DNA from: Lawsonella clevelandensis
GTDB taxonomy: Bacteria > Actinomycetota > Actinomycetes > Mycobacteriales > Mycobacteriaceae
Assembly (NCBI RefSeq): GCF_001293125.1
Contig: NZ_CP009312.1
Coordinates: forward strand, 967,447 to 1,031,446
Direction of reading: 5' to 3'
Length of the DNA stretch: 64,000 nucleotides
Below the pieces are notes generated by a model, which searched no databases, was not told where the DNA came from, and worked only from the letters and a program-made list of their open reading frames with translations. This document shows positions 17,070 through 26,575 of the stretch, piece by piece. The position numbers and the translations under genes were made by a program. How positions within the stretch are numbered: the first letter of the stretch is position 1; each line of letters opens with the position of its first letter.

Positions 17070-18104
17070 CTATTTTTCCCCAAGGCTGTTGAGCAGATCG
17101 ATGATGCGTTGTGCATCTTCGGCATCACCAAAGTCGATAACGATTCGGCCCTTCTTTCGGCCCATCGCTACCTTTACTGTCGTATCGAGCGCATCGGAGA
17201 GACGGGTCGCCCCGGCTTGAATACCGGCGGGAATCTCCACCTTCGCCGCAGTTTTCTTCGGTGCAGCCGTTTGTCCCCCATTGTTGAGGAGTGTGACTGC
17301 TTCTTCAGTCTGCCGTACAGAAAGGCCTTCCGCGACAATTCGGGCAGCAAGTGCTTCTTGGTCGCTACTCCCAGTCTTTACACCGAGCAGCGCTCGCGCA
17401 TGTCCTGCGGAGAGAACGCCCGCTGCCACCCGGCGCTGTACCGGCACCGATAGTTTCAGAAGGCGGATCATGTTGGTGACAACTGGCCGCGAACGTCCGA
17501 TCTTGTCAGCCAGCTGTTCGTGGGTCACGTTGAACTCTTCCAGCAGCTGTTGGTAGGCTGCCGCTTCTTCCAATGGGTTCAACTGCACGCGGTGAATGTT
17601 CTCGAGGAGCGCGTCACGCAGCATATCTGAATCGTCAGTTTGGCGAACAATGGCCGGAATGGTCTCCAGGCCAGCTTTCTGGCTGGCACGCCAACGCCGT
17701 TCACCCATAATGATTTCGTAGGCCTTGGGTGCGATCTCCCGCACCACGATGGGCTGCAAAAGACCGAATTCTTTGACGGAGTGGACTAGCTCATTCAGTG
17801 CATCTTCGTCGAATACTGTGCGTGGCTGCTTCTCGTTGGGGCGGATGGAGCCGATGGGAATGTCACGATACACGGCTCCCACGGGGCGGGTCTTTGCTTT
17901 CTTGGCAGCTGTTGCTGCTGCCGTGCGGCTTGTATCGCCGGACTTTTTCGGTGCTTGGCGGGTTCCTGCGGCACTCTCCTGGGTGCCAGACCCCATGATG
18001 ATATCTGCGGCAGCATCACCGAGGCGGGGGCCGGTGGTGCGATCATCTGTGGGGATGAGGGCAGCTAGTCCGCGTCCGAGCCCTCCACTACGCTGCTTTG
18101 CCAT
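17070..18104 (-). CDS. parB: Chromosome partitioning protein ParB
   Basis: 344 residues. The N-terminal [11 protein letters not shown] is typical and binds ParA. The CTP-binding/ParB domain shows NEKQPRT (90-96), the GERRWRA box (134-140) and ENIHR. A helix-turn-helix ([25 protein letters not shown]) reads parS, and a C-terminal dimer domain closes the protein. It loads as a CTP-dependent clamp on parS and spreads. Its ATG overlaps the parA stop by one base. The parS sites lie upstream of parA, within 2.6 kb. Confidence 0.96.
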   Translation of the reverse strand: MAKQRSGGLGRGLAALIPTDDRTTGPRLGDAAADIIMGSGTQESAAGTRQAPKKSGDTSRTAAATAAKKAKTRPVGAVYRDIPIGSIRPNEKQPRTVFDEDALNELVHSVKEFGLLQPIVVREIAPKAYEIIMGERRWRASQKAGLETIPAIVRQTDDSDMLRDALLENIHRVQLNPLEEAAAYQQLLEEFNVTHEQLADKIGRSRPVVTNMIRLLKLSVPVQRRVAAGVLSAGHARALLGVKTGSSDQEALAARIVAEGLSVRQTEEAVTLLNNGGQTAAPKKTAAKVEIPAGIQAGATRLSDALDTTVKVAMGRKKGRIVIDFGDAEDAQRIIDLLNSLGEK

Positions 18105-19015
18105 TATTCTTCGCCGCCTTCTTCACGATAATCTCCTTCGTCATTAGCGCCACGCAAGATGATTTCGCGGGCTGCCTCCAGGTAGGTCTTTGCACCGGTA
18201 GAACCCGGATCATATTGGATGACTGTTTGGCCAAAACCAGGGGCTTCAGATACCTTCACAGAGCGCGGAATGATGGTGTCAAGAACGATATTGCCAAAGT
18301 GGTTGCGCACTTCGGAGGCCACCTGATCGGCTAGCTTGGTGCGACCATCAAACATGGTCAGCAGAATCGTGGAGAGATGCAGATTCTTATTAAGGTGCAT
18401 CTGGATGAGGTTGATGTTTTTGAGGAGCTGTCCCACGCCTTCGAGTGCGTAGTACTCACACTGGATGGGGAGCAGGATCTCATCAGCGGCCACCATTGAG
18501 TTAATGGTCAGGAGGCCGAGTGACGGAGGGCAGTCGATAAAGACGAAATCGATATCGAGTTCGTCGAGATACTCATCGTCGAGGGCGTCCTTCAGACGGT
18601 TTTCCCGTGCCACCATTCCGACGAGTTCAATTTCAGAACCTGCAAGATCAATAGTTGCAGGCACAACAAAGACGTTGTCGCCCGCGGTAGATTTCTGTAT
18701 GCATTCTTCGAGCTTGCAGTCCCCCAGTAGAAGTTCGTAGCTCGATGGTGTGCCTGAGCGATGCTCTGCTCCCAGTGCGGTAGAGGCATTACCCTGCGGG
18801 TCGAGATCAACTACGAGTACGCGCATACCGTACAGACCAAGCGCTGCCGCAATGTTCACCGCTGAGGTGGTCTTTCCGACGCCACCCTTTTGGTTAGCGA
18901 CGGAAAACATTCTACGGAATGCAGGGCGCGGAAGATCGTCGAGATCCATTCGGTGAATGATTCGAGACGCGCGCTCAGCTGCTTCCGCGATAGGAGTATC
19001 GGAGTAGCTGCTCAT
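18104..19015 (-). CDS. parA: Chromosome partitioning ATPase ParA
   Basis: 303 residues from the ATG at 19015. A longer reading from 19072 would translate a parS site (VSRET), so the downstream start is preferred; GAGGA stands 12 bases before it. It has the deviant Walker A KGGVGKTT (43-50), [19 protein letters not shown] (Walker B) and [15 protein letters not shown], as in Soj-type ParA. It drives origin segregation with ParB. About 30 residues precede the Walker domain, as in mycobacteria. Confidence 0.96.
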   Translation of the reverse strand: MSSYSDTPIAEAAERASRIIHRMDLDDLPRPAFRRMFSVANQKGGVGKTTSAVNIAAALGLYGMRVLVVDLDPQGNASTALGAEHRSGTPSSYELLLGDCKLEECIQKSTAGDNVFVVPATIDLAGSEIELVGMVARENRLKDALDDEYLDELDIDFVFIDCPPSLGLLTINSMVAADEILLPIQCEYYALEGVGQLLKNINLIQMHLNKNLHLSTILLTMFDGRTKLADQVASEVRNHFGNIVLDTIIPRSVKVSEAPGFGQTVIQYDPGSTGAKTYLEAAREIILRGANDEGDYREEGGEE

Positions 19016-19037
19016 CTTTTCAATAGTCCTCTGGTGT

Positions 19038-19051
19038 GTTTCACGTGAAAC
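19038..19051. promoter_or_regulatory. parS site 1 (perfect 14-bp core)
   Basis: GTTTCACGTGAAAC, the palindromic parS core bound by ParB, 22 bases upstream of the parA start. Its position over the likely promoter suggests that ParB also represses parAB. Confidence 0.93.
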
Positions 19052-19121
19052 TGTCTGTTTGTATTCTCTCACGATTATCCGTTCTTCGGGACATCAGTTT
19101 CGAGCTGCTCCCTCAACGTTC

Positions 19122-19135
19122 GTTTCACGTGAAAC
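19122..19135. promoter_or_regulatory. parS site 2 (perfect 14-bp core)
   Basis: GTTTCACGTGAAAC again, 84 bases from site 1, about eight helical turns, so both could lie on one face of the helix. Confidence 0.93.
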
Positions 19136-19203
19136 TTATTAACGGAAAGTGGGAGCATCGTTCTTATGAAGTTGTTGTATTACGTTCTTAACGGGAGTCG
19201 CAT

Positions 19204-19219
19204 TGTTCCACGGGAAACA
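19204..19219. promoter_or_regulatory. Degenerate parS-like site
   Basis: TGTTCCACGGGAAACA differs from the 16-bp consensus TGTTTCACGTGAAACA at two positions. It is 82 bases from site 2, nearly the same spacing as between sites 1 and 2, which supports a real but weaker site. Confidence 0.6.
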
Positions 19220-19788
19220 ATTCCTACGAACCAAGGCGCGGAGTACGCATTCGAGCCCCATGGAGATCACTAACTAACGGGTGTAGTCACTGCTAGATCG
19301 AAATCTACTTGTTTTACAAGCCTCCTCAGTGCAGTCACTGCAAGGTTCAACACAGCTCGGGTCACACCCTACTGTGCACTGACAGCTCAGCACAAAGGTC
19401 GCTGAGTGGAGCGAAATTCTCGTACTCCAATAACCCACTACTCCGAAAACCCACTACGGTCGCTGGAACCGAGTGACCGTCCTGCATCCATCAAAGTCCA
19501 CTTCGCAAGGCTTACCTTGTTCTCAGATCCCTAAACCGGAGTAGCGAGCGACCACATTCAGCCGTCGCCCTCAGCCACCACCTGCAAGCACACTGTCGCA
19601 GCACGAAGACGAGCGTCTCACCAATTGTTGAACTCGAACCAACTGGAGACTAAAGACAACCAATTCCCGTTAGTTCACTGAGGTACACACTGCGGTACTG
19701 GTGTCTATACCCACCACAGGCCATGAACGCTCCCACCGGCAAAGCTATTGGACTCTCTCAATGCCACGAATCGTCAACTAGCTCACTG
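19220..19788. other. 569-bp region without a gene between parA and rsmG
   Basis: No convincing reading frame is present on either strand. Composition is more AT-rich than the flanking genes. Short inverted pieces occur (CAGTGCAGTCACTG; GTGCACTGAC), but no strong terminator. It may hold the parAB promoter, an RNA gene or the remains of a lost gene. Confidence 0.5.
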
Positions 19789-20418
19789 TCAGATGTGAAT
19801 GGCGCGGATGACGTAGGTGTCCTCCACTCCCCCATCGCGGTGAAGCTGAACGACTTCTTCCTGCCGCCAACCAGCTTTCCCCACCAGCAGAGCGTCCCGC
19901 TCAATTTCTTCAGCGGCCGTCGCGCCCTTCAACGCAACCAAGTTGGAGCCCGAATGTGCGAAGGGAGCAGACCACTTAGCGAGCTTAGCGAGGGGTGCCA
20001 CCGCTCGGGAGGTCACATAGTCCACCGTCCCTATTTCTTGTTGGACTTTATTCTCTTCAGCGCGGCCACGCACGACTGAGACATTCTCAAGCCCTAATTC
20101 GGAAACAACCTCATGAAGAAAGTTCACGCGCCGTAGCAGCGGCTCGATGAGAGTGACAGAAAGGTCAGGACGAGCAATAGCAACGGGAATGCCGGGCAAC
20201 CCGGCCCCTGACCCAATATCCGCAACAGATACCCCTTCGGGGAGAATATCCGCGAGCAAGGCCGAATTGAGAATATGGCGGTTCCAGATCCGATCAGCTT
20301 CACGCGGGCCGATGAGCCCACGCTCAATACCAGCAGTGCACAAAAGGTCGGCATACGCCTCGGCAAGCGATGCACGCTCACCAAACATTTCTACGATAAC
20401 AGAAGATGGAGTAGTCAC
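19789..20418 (-). CDS. rsmG: 16S rRNA (guanine-527 N7)-methyltransferase
   Basis: 209 residues. The SAM-binding motif is VADIGSGAGLPGIPVAI (about 64-80), with the GidB features ADRIWNRHILNSALL before it and VTSRAVAPLAKLAKW after it. It methylates G527 of 16S rRNA; loss gives low-level streptomycin resistance in mycobacteria. Its place between parA and jag is conserved, but a jag terminator and a 440-bp noncoding stretch separate it from jag here, so it likely has its own promoter. Confidence 0.94.
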   Translation of the reverse strand: MTTPSSVIVEMFGERASLAEAYADLLCTAGIERGLIGPREADRIWNRHILNSALLADILPEGVSVADIGSGAGLPGIPVAIARPDLSVTLIEPLLRRVNFLHEVVSELGLENVSVVRGRAEENKVQQEIGTVDYVTSRAVAPLAKLAKWSAPFAHSGSNLVALKGATAAEEIERDALLVGKAGWRQEEVVQLHRDGGVEDTYVIRAIHI

Positions 20419-20556
20419 TGGGTGCTCCTCAAGAGGGGGACTGACGAAACAGCTACGAAGGAGCTGTCATGGATCCGCCTTTCACGGTACTCGGAGACAC
20501 CTTCCCAAACAACGCGAATAAGACCTCTCCCACTGCTTTGTACACATGCAAAATAG

Positions 20557-20677
20557 TTATCCACAGCCTTATCCACACGTTCCCCACAAACAATAAAAAA
20601 CAAGCCGTTTCACGTGAAACAACCTCTCCTGACCAGGAAAAATAGAATTACACAGATGTTATTCACAATGTGGATAA
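20557..20677. promoter_or_regulatory. DnaA-box cluster upstream of rsmG
   Basis: Perfect TTATCCACA boxes lie at 20557-20565 and 20569-20577, and a perfect inverse box TGTGGATAA at 20669-20677. A one-mismatch box (TTATTCACA) is at 20659-20667. The gap of 20419-20858 holds no gene. The cluster is about 6.4 kb from the main oriC and encloses a parS site. Confidence 0.75.
20607..20620. promoter_or_regulatory. parS site 3 (perfect 14-bp core)
   Basis: GTTTCACGTGAAAC, placed between two pairs of DnaA boxes in the noncoding stretch upstream of rsmG. Confidence 0.93.
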
Positions 20678-20805
20678 CTCTGTGTACGTAACACTGCCAG
20701 CATCAATAACTAAAGCCACTCAACTAACTCAGTGACAAAATAAAACGAACCACACAACTGTTATTCACTACTAACACCACACCAGTACACATAAAAGTGT
20801 GGGCC

Positions 20806-20838
20806 GAGCATTACACTCGGCCCACACTCAACAGCTCT
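20806..20838 (-). terminator. Terminator of the rpmH-rnpA-yidD-yidC-jag unit
   Basis: AGTGTGGGCCGAG pairs perfectly over 13 bp with CTCGGCCCACACT around a seven-base loop, 20 bases past the jag stop. On the minus strand the stem is followed by TTTTATGTG, a short T-run. Confidence 0.85.
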
Positions 20839-20858
20839 AACAGCGTGATAGAGAACCT

Positions 20859-21353
20859 TTAGTCCTCGTCATCCTCGTACTCGTCCTCGGGCAAAAGAAC
20901 CACGTGCCGGTTCTTACCCTCACCCGTGGATTCAGTGACGACGCCCTCAATCTGGGCGATAGCGTCATGTACGACCTTCCGCTCGAAGGGGCTCATCGGT
21001 TCGAGCTCCACCGGAGTACCGGTCTCCTCCACCCGACGGGCACCTTCCTGAGCGAGGGCACGAAGGGTGTCACGACGGTCTGCACGCCAGCGGGCAATGT
21101 CAAGCATGAGGCGGGAGCGGTCGCCGGAGACTTCCTGCACCGCGAGGCGGGTAAGGGTCTGGATAGCTTCGAGCACCTGGCCGTCACGGCCGACCAGCAT
21201 ATCCAGATTGTCGCCGCCGTCAATGCTGACAGAGGCGCGGTCACCTTCCACGTCGAGATCGATGTCGCCGTCGAAGTCCAGAATATCGAGGAACTGCTCC
21301 AAGTAATCGGCAGCGATTTCGCCCTCATCAATAAGCTTCTGTTGCTTACTCAT
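20859..21353 (-). CDS. jag: RNA-binding protein Jag/KhpB
   Basis: 164 residues from the ATG at 21353, after AAAGGA. A KH domain has NLDMLVGRDGQVLEAIQTLTRLAV (about 49-72), with the GxxG loop as VGRDGQ. An R3H domain follows (RARxxGA... MSPFERKVVHDAIAQIEGV), then an acidic tail (DEYEDDED). It binds RNA and, in Firmicutes, affects cell-division and elongation gene expression with KhpA. Linkage to yidC is conserved. Confidence 0.92.
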   Translation of the reverse strand: MSKQQKLIDEGEIAADYLEQFLDILDFDGDIDLDVEGDRASVSIDGGDNLDMLVGRDGQVLEAIQTLTRLAVQEVSGDRSRLMLDIARWRADRRDTLRALAQEGARRVEETGTPVELEPMSPFERKVVHDAIAQIEGVVTESTGEGKNRHVVLLPEDEYEDDED

Positions 21354-21421
21354 GTGTTGTCCTTTGCGGTCATCCAGCAATGGGCTGGGTGTTGTTAGGT
21401 CTGGAATGAAGAAACGAACGA

Positions 21422-22780
21422 CTAGCGCTTCTTCTTTTTCTTGCCCTTGCGGTTCTTGTTGGCATACTGTCGGGCGCGCTGGGCAGCCTGGCGTTGTGCC
21501 TTCGCGTCAGCATCAACACTCTCAGCAGAACCAGCGGCCGAGCTTTTCGCCCCGACACCAGCACCGGCAGAACTGGCAGCAGCCTTACCAGCAGCACCCT
21601 TACCGGCAGCACCGCTGGCATTATCACTCGCGGCGGAACCATCCGCGGCACCGTTACTGTCACCAACAGAACCAGCAGCAGCTTCAGCAGAATCGGAGGC
21701 ACCGGTGGCAGCGGCACCGTCACCCTTCGTCTTGAACAGCGCAGAGAAAGCACTGGGCTTCTTCTCGGCTACCGCAGTCTCCGCAGCCTTGGGTTGCTCC
21801 ACAACGATCACCTTGCCGTGCTTATCGCGCTTGGGCTTCACACCGGGGCGCGGCGCATTGGCGGCACGAGCCTCCTCCAGCTTCTCCTTAGCTTCCAGCT
21901 TTTCCTTGTCCATCTTCTTGTAGAGGAAGTACTGCTGGCAGAAGGTCCAAATGTTATTCGTCAGCATGTAGGTAAGGAGTCCGACGTGCCACATGACGCC
22001 AGTGCCCAGGATCATGATGGGGAAGAACCACAGCATCATCTTGTTCATAACGTTCGCCTGCGGGTTGGCGGCGGCGGCAGCGGTCTGCCGGTTAATCGAC
22101 ATGCGGGCGTTGAAGTGGGTGGCCACTGCGGAAATCAGCAGCATAGGAATCGTGACGCAGAGAATAGCGACAAACAGGCTATGGGCATCCTCGGGGTGAT
22201 AGCCCCCCAGCGGGTAGAAGGCAGCGTACTGATCTTTCGGCTGGGAGATGTAGCCGGACAGCGGGGCACCAAAGAGGCGGGCGTCCAGGAAGGACTGCAC
22301 CTCATTCGGCTTAAAGAAATAGTTGCCGGAATTACGAGTTTGTTCGGCGGTAAAACCCATGCCGCCAGCACCCTCACCCATCTTGTTGAACATGCGGAGC
22401 ACGTGGAAGAGGCCGATGAACACGGGGATCTGCACCAGCATGGGGAGGCAGCCCATGGCCATGTTGACGCCGTTTTCCTTTTGCAGCTTGGACATCTCCA
22501 TGGACATCCGCTGGCGGTCGTTGGCGTACTTCTTCTGAATGGCCTTGATCTGCGGTTGGAGTTCCGACATCTTCTGGGTGGTGCGGATCTGCTTCACCAT
22601 TGGGTAGAGGAGAATGAGGCGGACCGTCACCGTGAGGAACATGATGGCGAGGGCCCAGGCAAGGCCGGAGAGGTTGGGGCTGCTATCGACGGGCAGGCCG
22701 ACGGCACCGAGTAGCCAGGAGAAGGCTTTGTGCCATGCCCACAGAATCCAGGAGATGGGGTAGTAGATAAAGTCCAACAC
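21422..22780 (-). CDS. yidC: Membrane protein insertase YidC
   Basis: 452 residues with a GTG start at 22780 preceded by GAGGAG. The conserved YidC/Oxa1 core is at about 1-290: LDFIYYPISWILWAWHK, the hydrophilic-groove helix with RLILLYPMVKQIRTTQKM, the two-helix cytoplasmic hairpin (KKYANDRQRMSMEMSKLQKENGVN) and GCLPMLVQIPVFIGLF. A long cytoplasmic tail (about 310-452) is Ala/Ser/Gly-rich and ends in KNRKGKKKKKR, suited to ribosome binding. It inserts small membrane proteins alone or with SecYEG. Confidence 0.95.
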   Translation of the reverse strand: MLDFIYYPISWILWAWHKAFSWLLGAVGLPVDSSPNLSGLAWALAIMFLTVTVRLILLYPMVKQIRTTQKMSELQPQIKAIQKKYANDRQRMSMEMSKLQKENGVNMAMGCLPMLVQIPVFIGLFHVLRMFNKMGEGAGGMGFTAEQTRNSGNYFFKPNEVQSFLDARLFGAPLSGYISQPKDQYAAFYPLGGYHPEDAHSLFVAILCVTIPMLLISAVATHFNARMSINRQTAAAAANPQANVMNKMMLWFFPIMILGTGVMWHVGLLTYMLTNNIWTFCQQYFLYKKMDKEKLEAKEKLEEARAANAPRPGVKPKRDKHGKVIVVEQPKAAETAVAEKKPSAFSALFKTKGDGAAATGASDSAEAAAGSVGDSNGAADGSAASDNASGAAGKGAAGKAAASSAGAGVGAKSSAAGSAESVDADAKAQRQAAQRARQYANKNRKGKKKKKR

Positions 22781-22785
22781 TGTGG

Positions 22786-23295
22786 CTAATTCTCCTCAGT
22801 TGGGGGTTGAGATGCGGCTTGGCGGGGCTTGTTATGGTGGCGGGGAGGGGGTACGGGGTCGTAACCGCCAGGGTGCCAGGGCGCACATTTAAGAATACGA
22901 ATAGTTGACAACCAAAGTCCACGGAACAGTCCATGAACTTGCAGCGCTTCCAGGGCATATGCCGAGCAAGTGGGCTGGAACCGGCAGGTGGGCACCGGCT
23001 TCAGGGGGCTGATAGCGACGCGATAAAAATACACTGCCTCGATGAGCAGCAGGCTAGTCCAGTCCCGCGGGTTTTTCCAGGAACGATGACGGAACTCGTA
23101 GTTGCTTTCGACGGAGCCGAGCCGCCGTCCGGGGGGTGTGGCTGCGGCAACGTCGTGGTCATGTCCGCCGCGCCCGCCATGTCCGCCGCGCCCGCAGTGG
23201 CCGTTGAAGTCCTGGGTCGTATCGCCGTCGCTGCCATTGTGCTCATAGTTGTGGTTGGGCACATCGTCCGGGTAAGCCTTTTCCTCGTTTCGCAT
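22786..23295 (-). CDS. yidD: Membrane protein insertion efficiency factor YidD
   Basis: 169 residues. The family core is at about 80-150 ([68 protein letters not shown]), with the conserved Cys pair and an amphipathic helix that lies on the membrane. Most YidD proteins have 70-110 residues. Here about 75 extra N-terminal residues, rich in His, Gly and Asp ([14 protein letters not shown]), precede the core. The ATG at 23295 has a GGAG site, so the extension is probably translated. It ends six bases before the yidC start. Confidence 0.9.
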   Translation of the reverse strand: MRNEEKAYPDDVPNHNYEHNGSDGDTTQDFNGHCGRGGHGGRGGHDHDVAAATPPGRRLGSVESNYEFRHRSWKNPRDWTSLLLIEAVYFYRVAISPLKPVPTCRFQPTCSAYALEALQVHGLFRGLWLSTIRILKCAPWHPGGYDPVPPPRHHNKPRQAASQPPTEEN

Positions 23296-23304
23296 GCGGT
23301 CTCC

Positions 23305-23736
23305 TTAATGTGAGGCTGCGGAAGCGGGGAGCGCGTGCAGGGCAGGTTTAGCGGCGATACAGTGGAGGCATTCTGCGAGCCAATTTTCCAGGCACCGGGA
23401 GGGAACGAGTTGGGCACCGGGCAGCGCGCGAATGACGATATCGACTCCGCTAGGCATACTAGGGATGAGTTCCCGGCAGGTATGCCGGAGCCGCCGGGAG
23501 AGTTGGTGTCTCACAACTGCATTCCCGACGGCTTTGCTTACGATCAGTCCGACTCGCGGGGGATTTCCCGACGTCTGCGTATGGGGGGCGGAGCGGGCAA
23601 CGTGTGCTGCACGTTCCTTATCGCTGTCCTGTCGTGCGGCGTAGACAACCACGCGTCCGTAGTTCACCTTTACTCCGGTGCGAACTACTCGGCGGAAGTC
23701 AGAGCTCCGATGGAGACGGTTCTCCTGCGAAAGCAT
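23305..23736 (-). CDS. rnpA: Ribonuclease P protein component
   Basis: 143 residues, basic. It shows MLSQENRLHRSSDFRRVVRTGVK at the start and the RNA-binding signature GNAVVRHQLSRRLRHTCRE. It assists the RNase P RNA in trimming tRNA 5' ends. It lies between rpmH and yidD as usual. Confidence 0.94.
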   Translation of the reverse strand: MLSQENRLHRSSDFRRVVRTGVKVNYGRVVVYAARQDSDKERAAHVARSAPHTQTSGNPPRVGLIVSKAVGNAVVRHQLSRRLRHTCRELIPSMPSGVDIVIRALPGAQLVPSRCLENWLAECLHCIAAKPALHALPASAASH

Positions 23737-23756
23737 TAGTGCCGCGTCGCTCGGAT

Positions 23757-23900
23757 TTAAGCGGACAGGGAGGCGCGGCCCTTAGCGCGACGGCGAGAAA
23801 TGAGAGTACGTCCGGCGCGGGTCCGCATGCGCGCGCGGAAGCCGTGCACACGAGCGCGACGACGGTTGTTCGGTTGGAAGGTCCGCTTGCCCTTGGCCAC
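23757..23900 (-). CDS. rpmH: 50S ribosomal protein L34
   Basis: 47 residues from the GTG at 23900, which has AGAGGAG in front: [20 protein letters not shown] and so on, ending in RASLSA. The pattern [11 protein letters not shown]-x-R-x-HGFRARM is diagnostic. It is the first gene of the rpmH-rnpA-yidD-yidC-jag unit. Confidence 0.97.
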   Translation of the reverse strand: MAKGKRTFQPNNRRRARVHGFRARMRTRAGRTLISRRRAKGRASLSA

Positions 23901-24832
23901 GGTCACCACTCCTCTAGTAGTCATGCACTGGGGTTCAGTGCGGGTTTCGGCTAAAGATTCCACTTGACGATTCCGGATGGTACTGACCACCACACCTGTC
24001 CCGAGGGCAAGTGAAAAGGTGGAGTACATTGCTTGGCCGCACCGAGTGTGCGCGTAAGCGGAATGACTTTACAAGACTACTAGTTCACGCAGGACAAATC
24101 AAAAAGGATTAAGCCTAGCGGAGCTGTTAACGGGAGGCTAGGGGGCGAGGGGAAAAAGTGGATGTTTAAAGTTGAGGCTGAGACTTCCCGGAAAGAAAAG
24201 CCCAGGTTACAAGCCTGTAATTCGTTTTTCCCACATTGTGGAAGAAAAATGGAAAGGGTTTGCCAGGACGAGACCAGCGGCTTCTCCGGAAGCTAACGAT
24301 CCCACCGCGCCTAACATTGCGCGAAAGGCTTCATGCCAGCTAAGGTTCCAATTCGTGCCCCGGCCCACACCGAGCCGTCGCGACGAGAAGTTAGGGAATT
24401 AATTCCCCGCAACTCCACGTCTATCGATAAACTAACTGTGATAAAACAATCTGGTAGCACATCATCAGGACGAGCGACCGAAAAGTTCTCATAGGCAGAA
24501 TCGACACCACCACCGCCTCACCGCCCAGGCACCGTCACCACAGAAACCACACCGGAAAACTTCCTCTACGGTTTCTCCATGAAACCTGCCAGAGGACTAT
24601 CTACACTTGTGGATAACACGTGTGGATAACTTTGTTGTGCCTCGATCACCCACCGGTAGTCGTAGGCCCGCCAAGGAACAAACAAATAACCAACTGCGCT
24701 CATCAACCAGCGCACACAGGCGACTGATCTGCCCGCGCCCCACCCATAGGCACAGCTAGACCACACCGCAGCGCCCCATAACGAGGACGATGACCACCAT
24801 CGCCCGGGAAAGTCTTGTGATAGGAGGAAATG
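23901..24832. other. rpmH-dnaA intergenic region with two DnaA boxes
   Basis: The 932 bases between the divergent rpmH and dnaA genes hold both promoters. Two perfect DnaA boxes in TGTGGATAA orientation lie at 24608-24616 and 24621-24629, only four bases apart and about 200 bases before dnaA, so DnaA may control its own gene. A small palindrome (GGTTTC/GAAACC) lies at 24570-24586. An open frame at 24172-24402 has no ribosome site and no recognisable product. Confidence 0.7.
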
Positions 24833-26575
24833 GTGACGCAAACCCAAGACCTCCACCACATTTGGGGACAAGTCCTCGATGAACTTGAAACCGCGTCTGC
24901 CAACCCCTACTCCACTAGCCCCAGCCTTTCTCCTCAACAACGCGCTTGGCTCAAACTCGTCGAACCCATCCAATACACCAACGGGTTCGCCCTCCTCTCC
25001 GCGCCCAACACCTTCGCAAAAGAAGCCATTGAGCGCACCCTCCACGAACCCATCACCTGCGCACTGGAAAAGTTCCTGGGGGAAGAAGTCACCCTGGCTG
25101 TCAAGGTTATCGAGAAGACCCCCGCCACCAGCGCAGACCCCAACGACTCGCATGTCCTCCTCCGCGAAGCCCTCAACGCCAACCCGGTGACGGGACCTTG
25201 GCCGCGCCCGCCAGTGGTGGCACAAGACCGCATCCTGCCCGAGGACATCCCTACCTACCGCCCCGAGAACATCGCCACGCCTATCACCCGGCCGCAGTTC
25301 CCACAAGGTGACGCCCCCGCTACCCCGGACACGGCGAGCACTCCCCCGGCCAGCACCGTTGCCACGGATGCACAACGCGCCGCGACACAGTTCACCCCTA
25401 CGCCCCCCACTAGCACGGAGCCTACGCATACGCAGTCGGAGGCAACCACCGACCTTGACGCCGACCGACCCCAGCAGGACGTGACGCAGAAACCACCGCC
25501 ACCTACCGCCACCGCACCCGCCGAAGCAACCCCAACACCCACCTTGAACCCGCGGTACACCTTCGACAACTATGTGGTGGGGGATTCCAACCGCTTCGCC
25601 GCCGCCGCCGCCTGGGCTATTTCGGAGGCCCCCGCCCACGCCTATAACCCGCTGTTCATTTGGGGCGGCTCCGGCCTGGGCAAAACACACCTGCTGCACG
25701 CCATCGGCCACTACACGCACCAACTGTTCCCCCGGCTTAAAGTGCGTTACGTCTCCACCGAGGAATTCACCAACGACTTCATTAACTCGCTGCGTGATGA
25801 CCGTAAGGAGAAGTTCAAGAAGCGCTACCGCGACTGTGACCTGCTGCTGGTAGACGACATTCAGTTCATCGAAGGCAAAGAGGGCATCCAAGAGGAGTTC
25901 TTCTACACCTTCGAGGCACTCCACAACTCCAATAAGCAGATCGTTATCAGCTCCGACCGGCCGCCAGCTTTGCTGTCCACGCTGGAAGATCGCCTGCGGA
26001 CCCGTTTCGAGTGGGGTCTCATTACCGATATTCAGGCCCCGGACTTGGAGACCCGTACCGCTATTTTGCGCAAGAAAGCTCAGGTAGAGAAGCTGCAGGT
26101 GCCCAATGAGGTGCTGGAGTTGATCGCCTCGCGCATCGACCGCAATATTCGTGAGCTGGAAGGCGCGCTAATTCGAGTGACGGCGTTTGCGTCCCTTAAC
26201 AAGCAGCCGCTCACCCCCGAGTTGGCGCAAGTGGTGCTGCGGGATCTGGTGCCTGCCGATAAGCAAGTGCAGGTAACGGCCGCCACCATTATGACCGTGG
26301 TGGCGGAGGCCTACTCGACCAGTGTGGATGAGTTATGTGGCCCATCGAAGACACGCCCGTTAGCCACTGCCCGACAGATCGCCATGTACCTGTGCCGGGA
26401 GTTGACGGAGATGTCACTGCCGAAGATTGGCTCCACGTTTGGTGGACGCGACCACACCACCGTCATGTATGCGGAGCGGAAGATCTCGAAGCAGATTAAG
26501 GATGACCGCACGGTGTTCACGCAGGTGCAGCAGCTCACCTCGAATATCAAGAAACGCGCTGAGTTAGACCAGTAG
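24833..26575 (+). CDS. dnaA: Chromosomal replication initiator DnaA
   Basis: 580 residues from the GTG at 24833; an ATG three bases earlier is only two bases from AGGAGG, too close for it. Domain I (to about 100) is followed by a long Pro/Thr/Ala-rich domain II (about 105-235). The AAA+ domain has GGSGLGKTH (278-286), [14 protein letters not shown] (Walker B), SSDRPP (sensor I) and [10 protein letters not shown]. The C-terminal DNA-binding domain has [15 protein letters not shown], the DnaA signature that reads TTATCCACA. It opens oriC at 26576-27329 and probably binds the other box clusters here. Confidence 0.97.
   Translation: MTQTQDLHHIWGQVLDELETASANPYSTSPSLSPQQRAWLKLVEPIQYTNGFALLSAPNTFAKEAIERTLHEPITCALEKFLGEEVTLAVKVIEKTPATSADPNDSHVLLREALNANPVTGPWPRPPVVAQDRILPEDIPTYRPENIATPITRPQFPQGDAPATPDTASTPPASTVATDAQRAATQFTPTPPTSTEPTHTQSEATTDLDADRPQQDVTQKPPPPTATAPAEATPTPTLNPRYTFDNYVVGDSNRFAAAAAWAISEAPAHAYNPLFIWGGSGLGKTHLLHAIGHYTHQLFPRLKVRYVSTEEFTNDFINSLRDDRKEKFKKRYRDCDLLLVDDIQFIEGKEGIQEEFFYTFEALHNSNKQIVISSDRPPALLSTLEDRLRTRFEWGLITDIQAPDLETRTAILRKKAQVEKLQVPNEVLELIASRIDRNIRELEGALIRVTAFASLNKQPLTPELAQVVLRDLVPADKQVQVTAATIMTVVAEAYSTSVDELCGPSKTRPLATARQIAMYLCRELTEMSLPKIGSTFGGRDHTTVMYAERKISKQIKDDRTVFTQVQQLTSNIKKRAELDQ

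Noticed and set aside
18104-19072. Longer ParA start at 19072
   Set aside because: The extension would translate through a parS site and lacks a ribosome site; the ATG at 19015 is better placed.
24172-24402. 76-residue open frame between rpmH and dnaA
   Set aside because: No ribosome site, no recognisable pattern, and it lies in a regulatory gap conserved as noncoding in related genomes.
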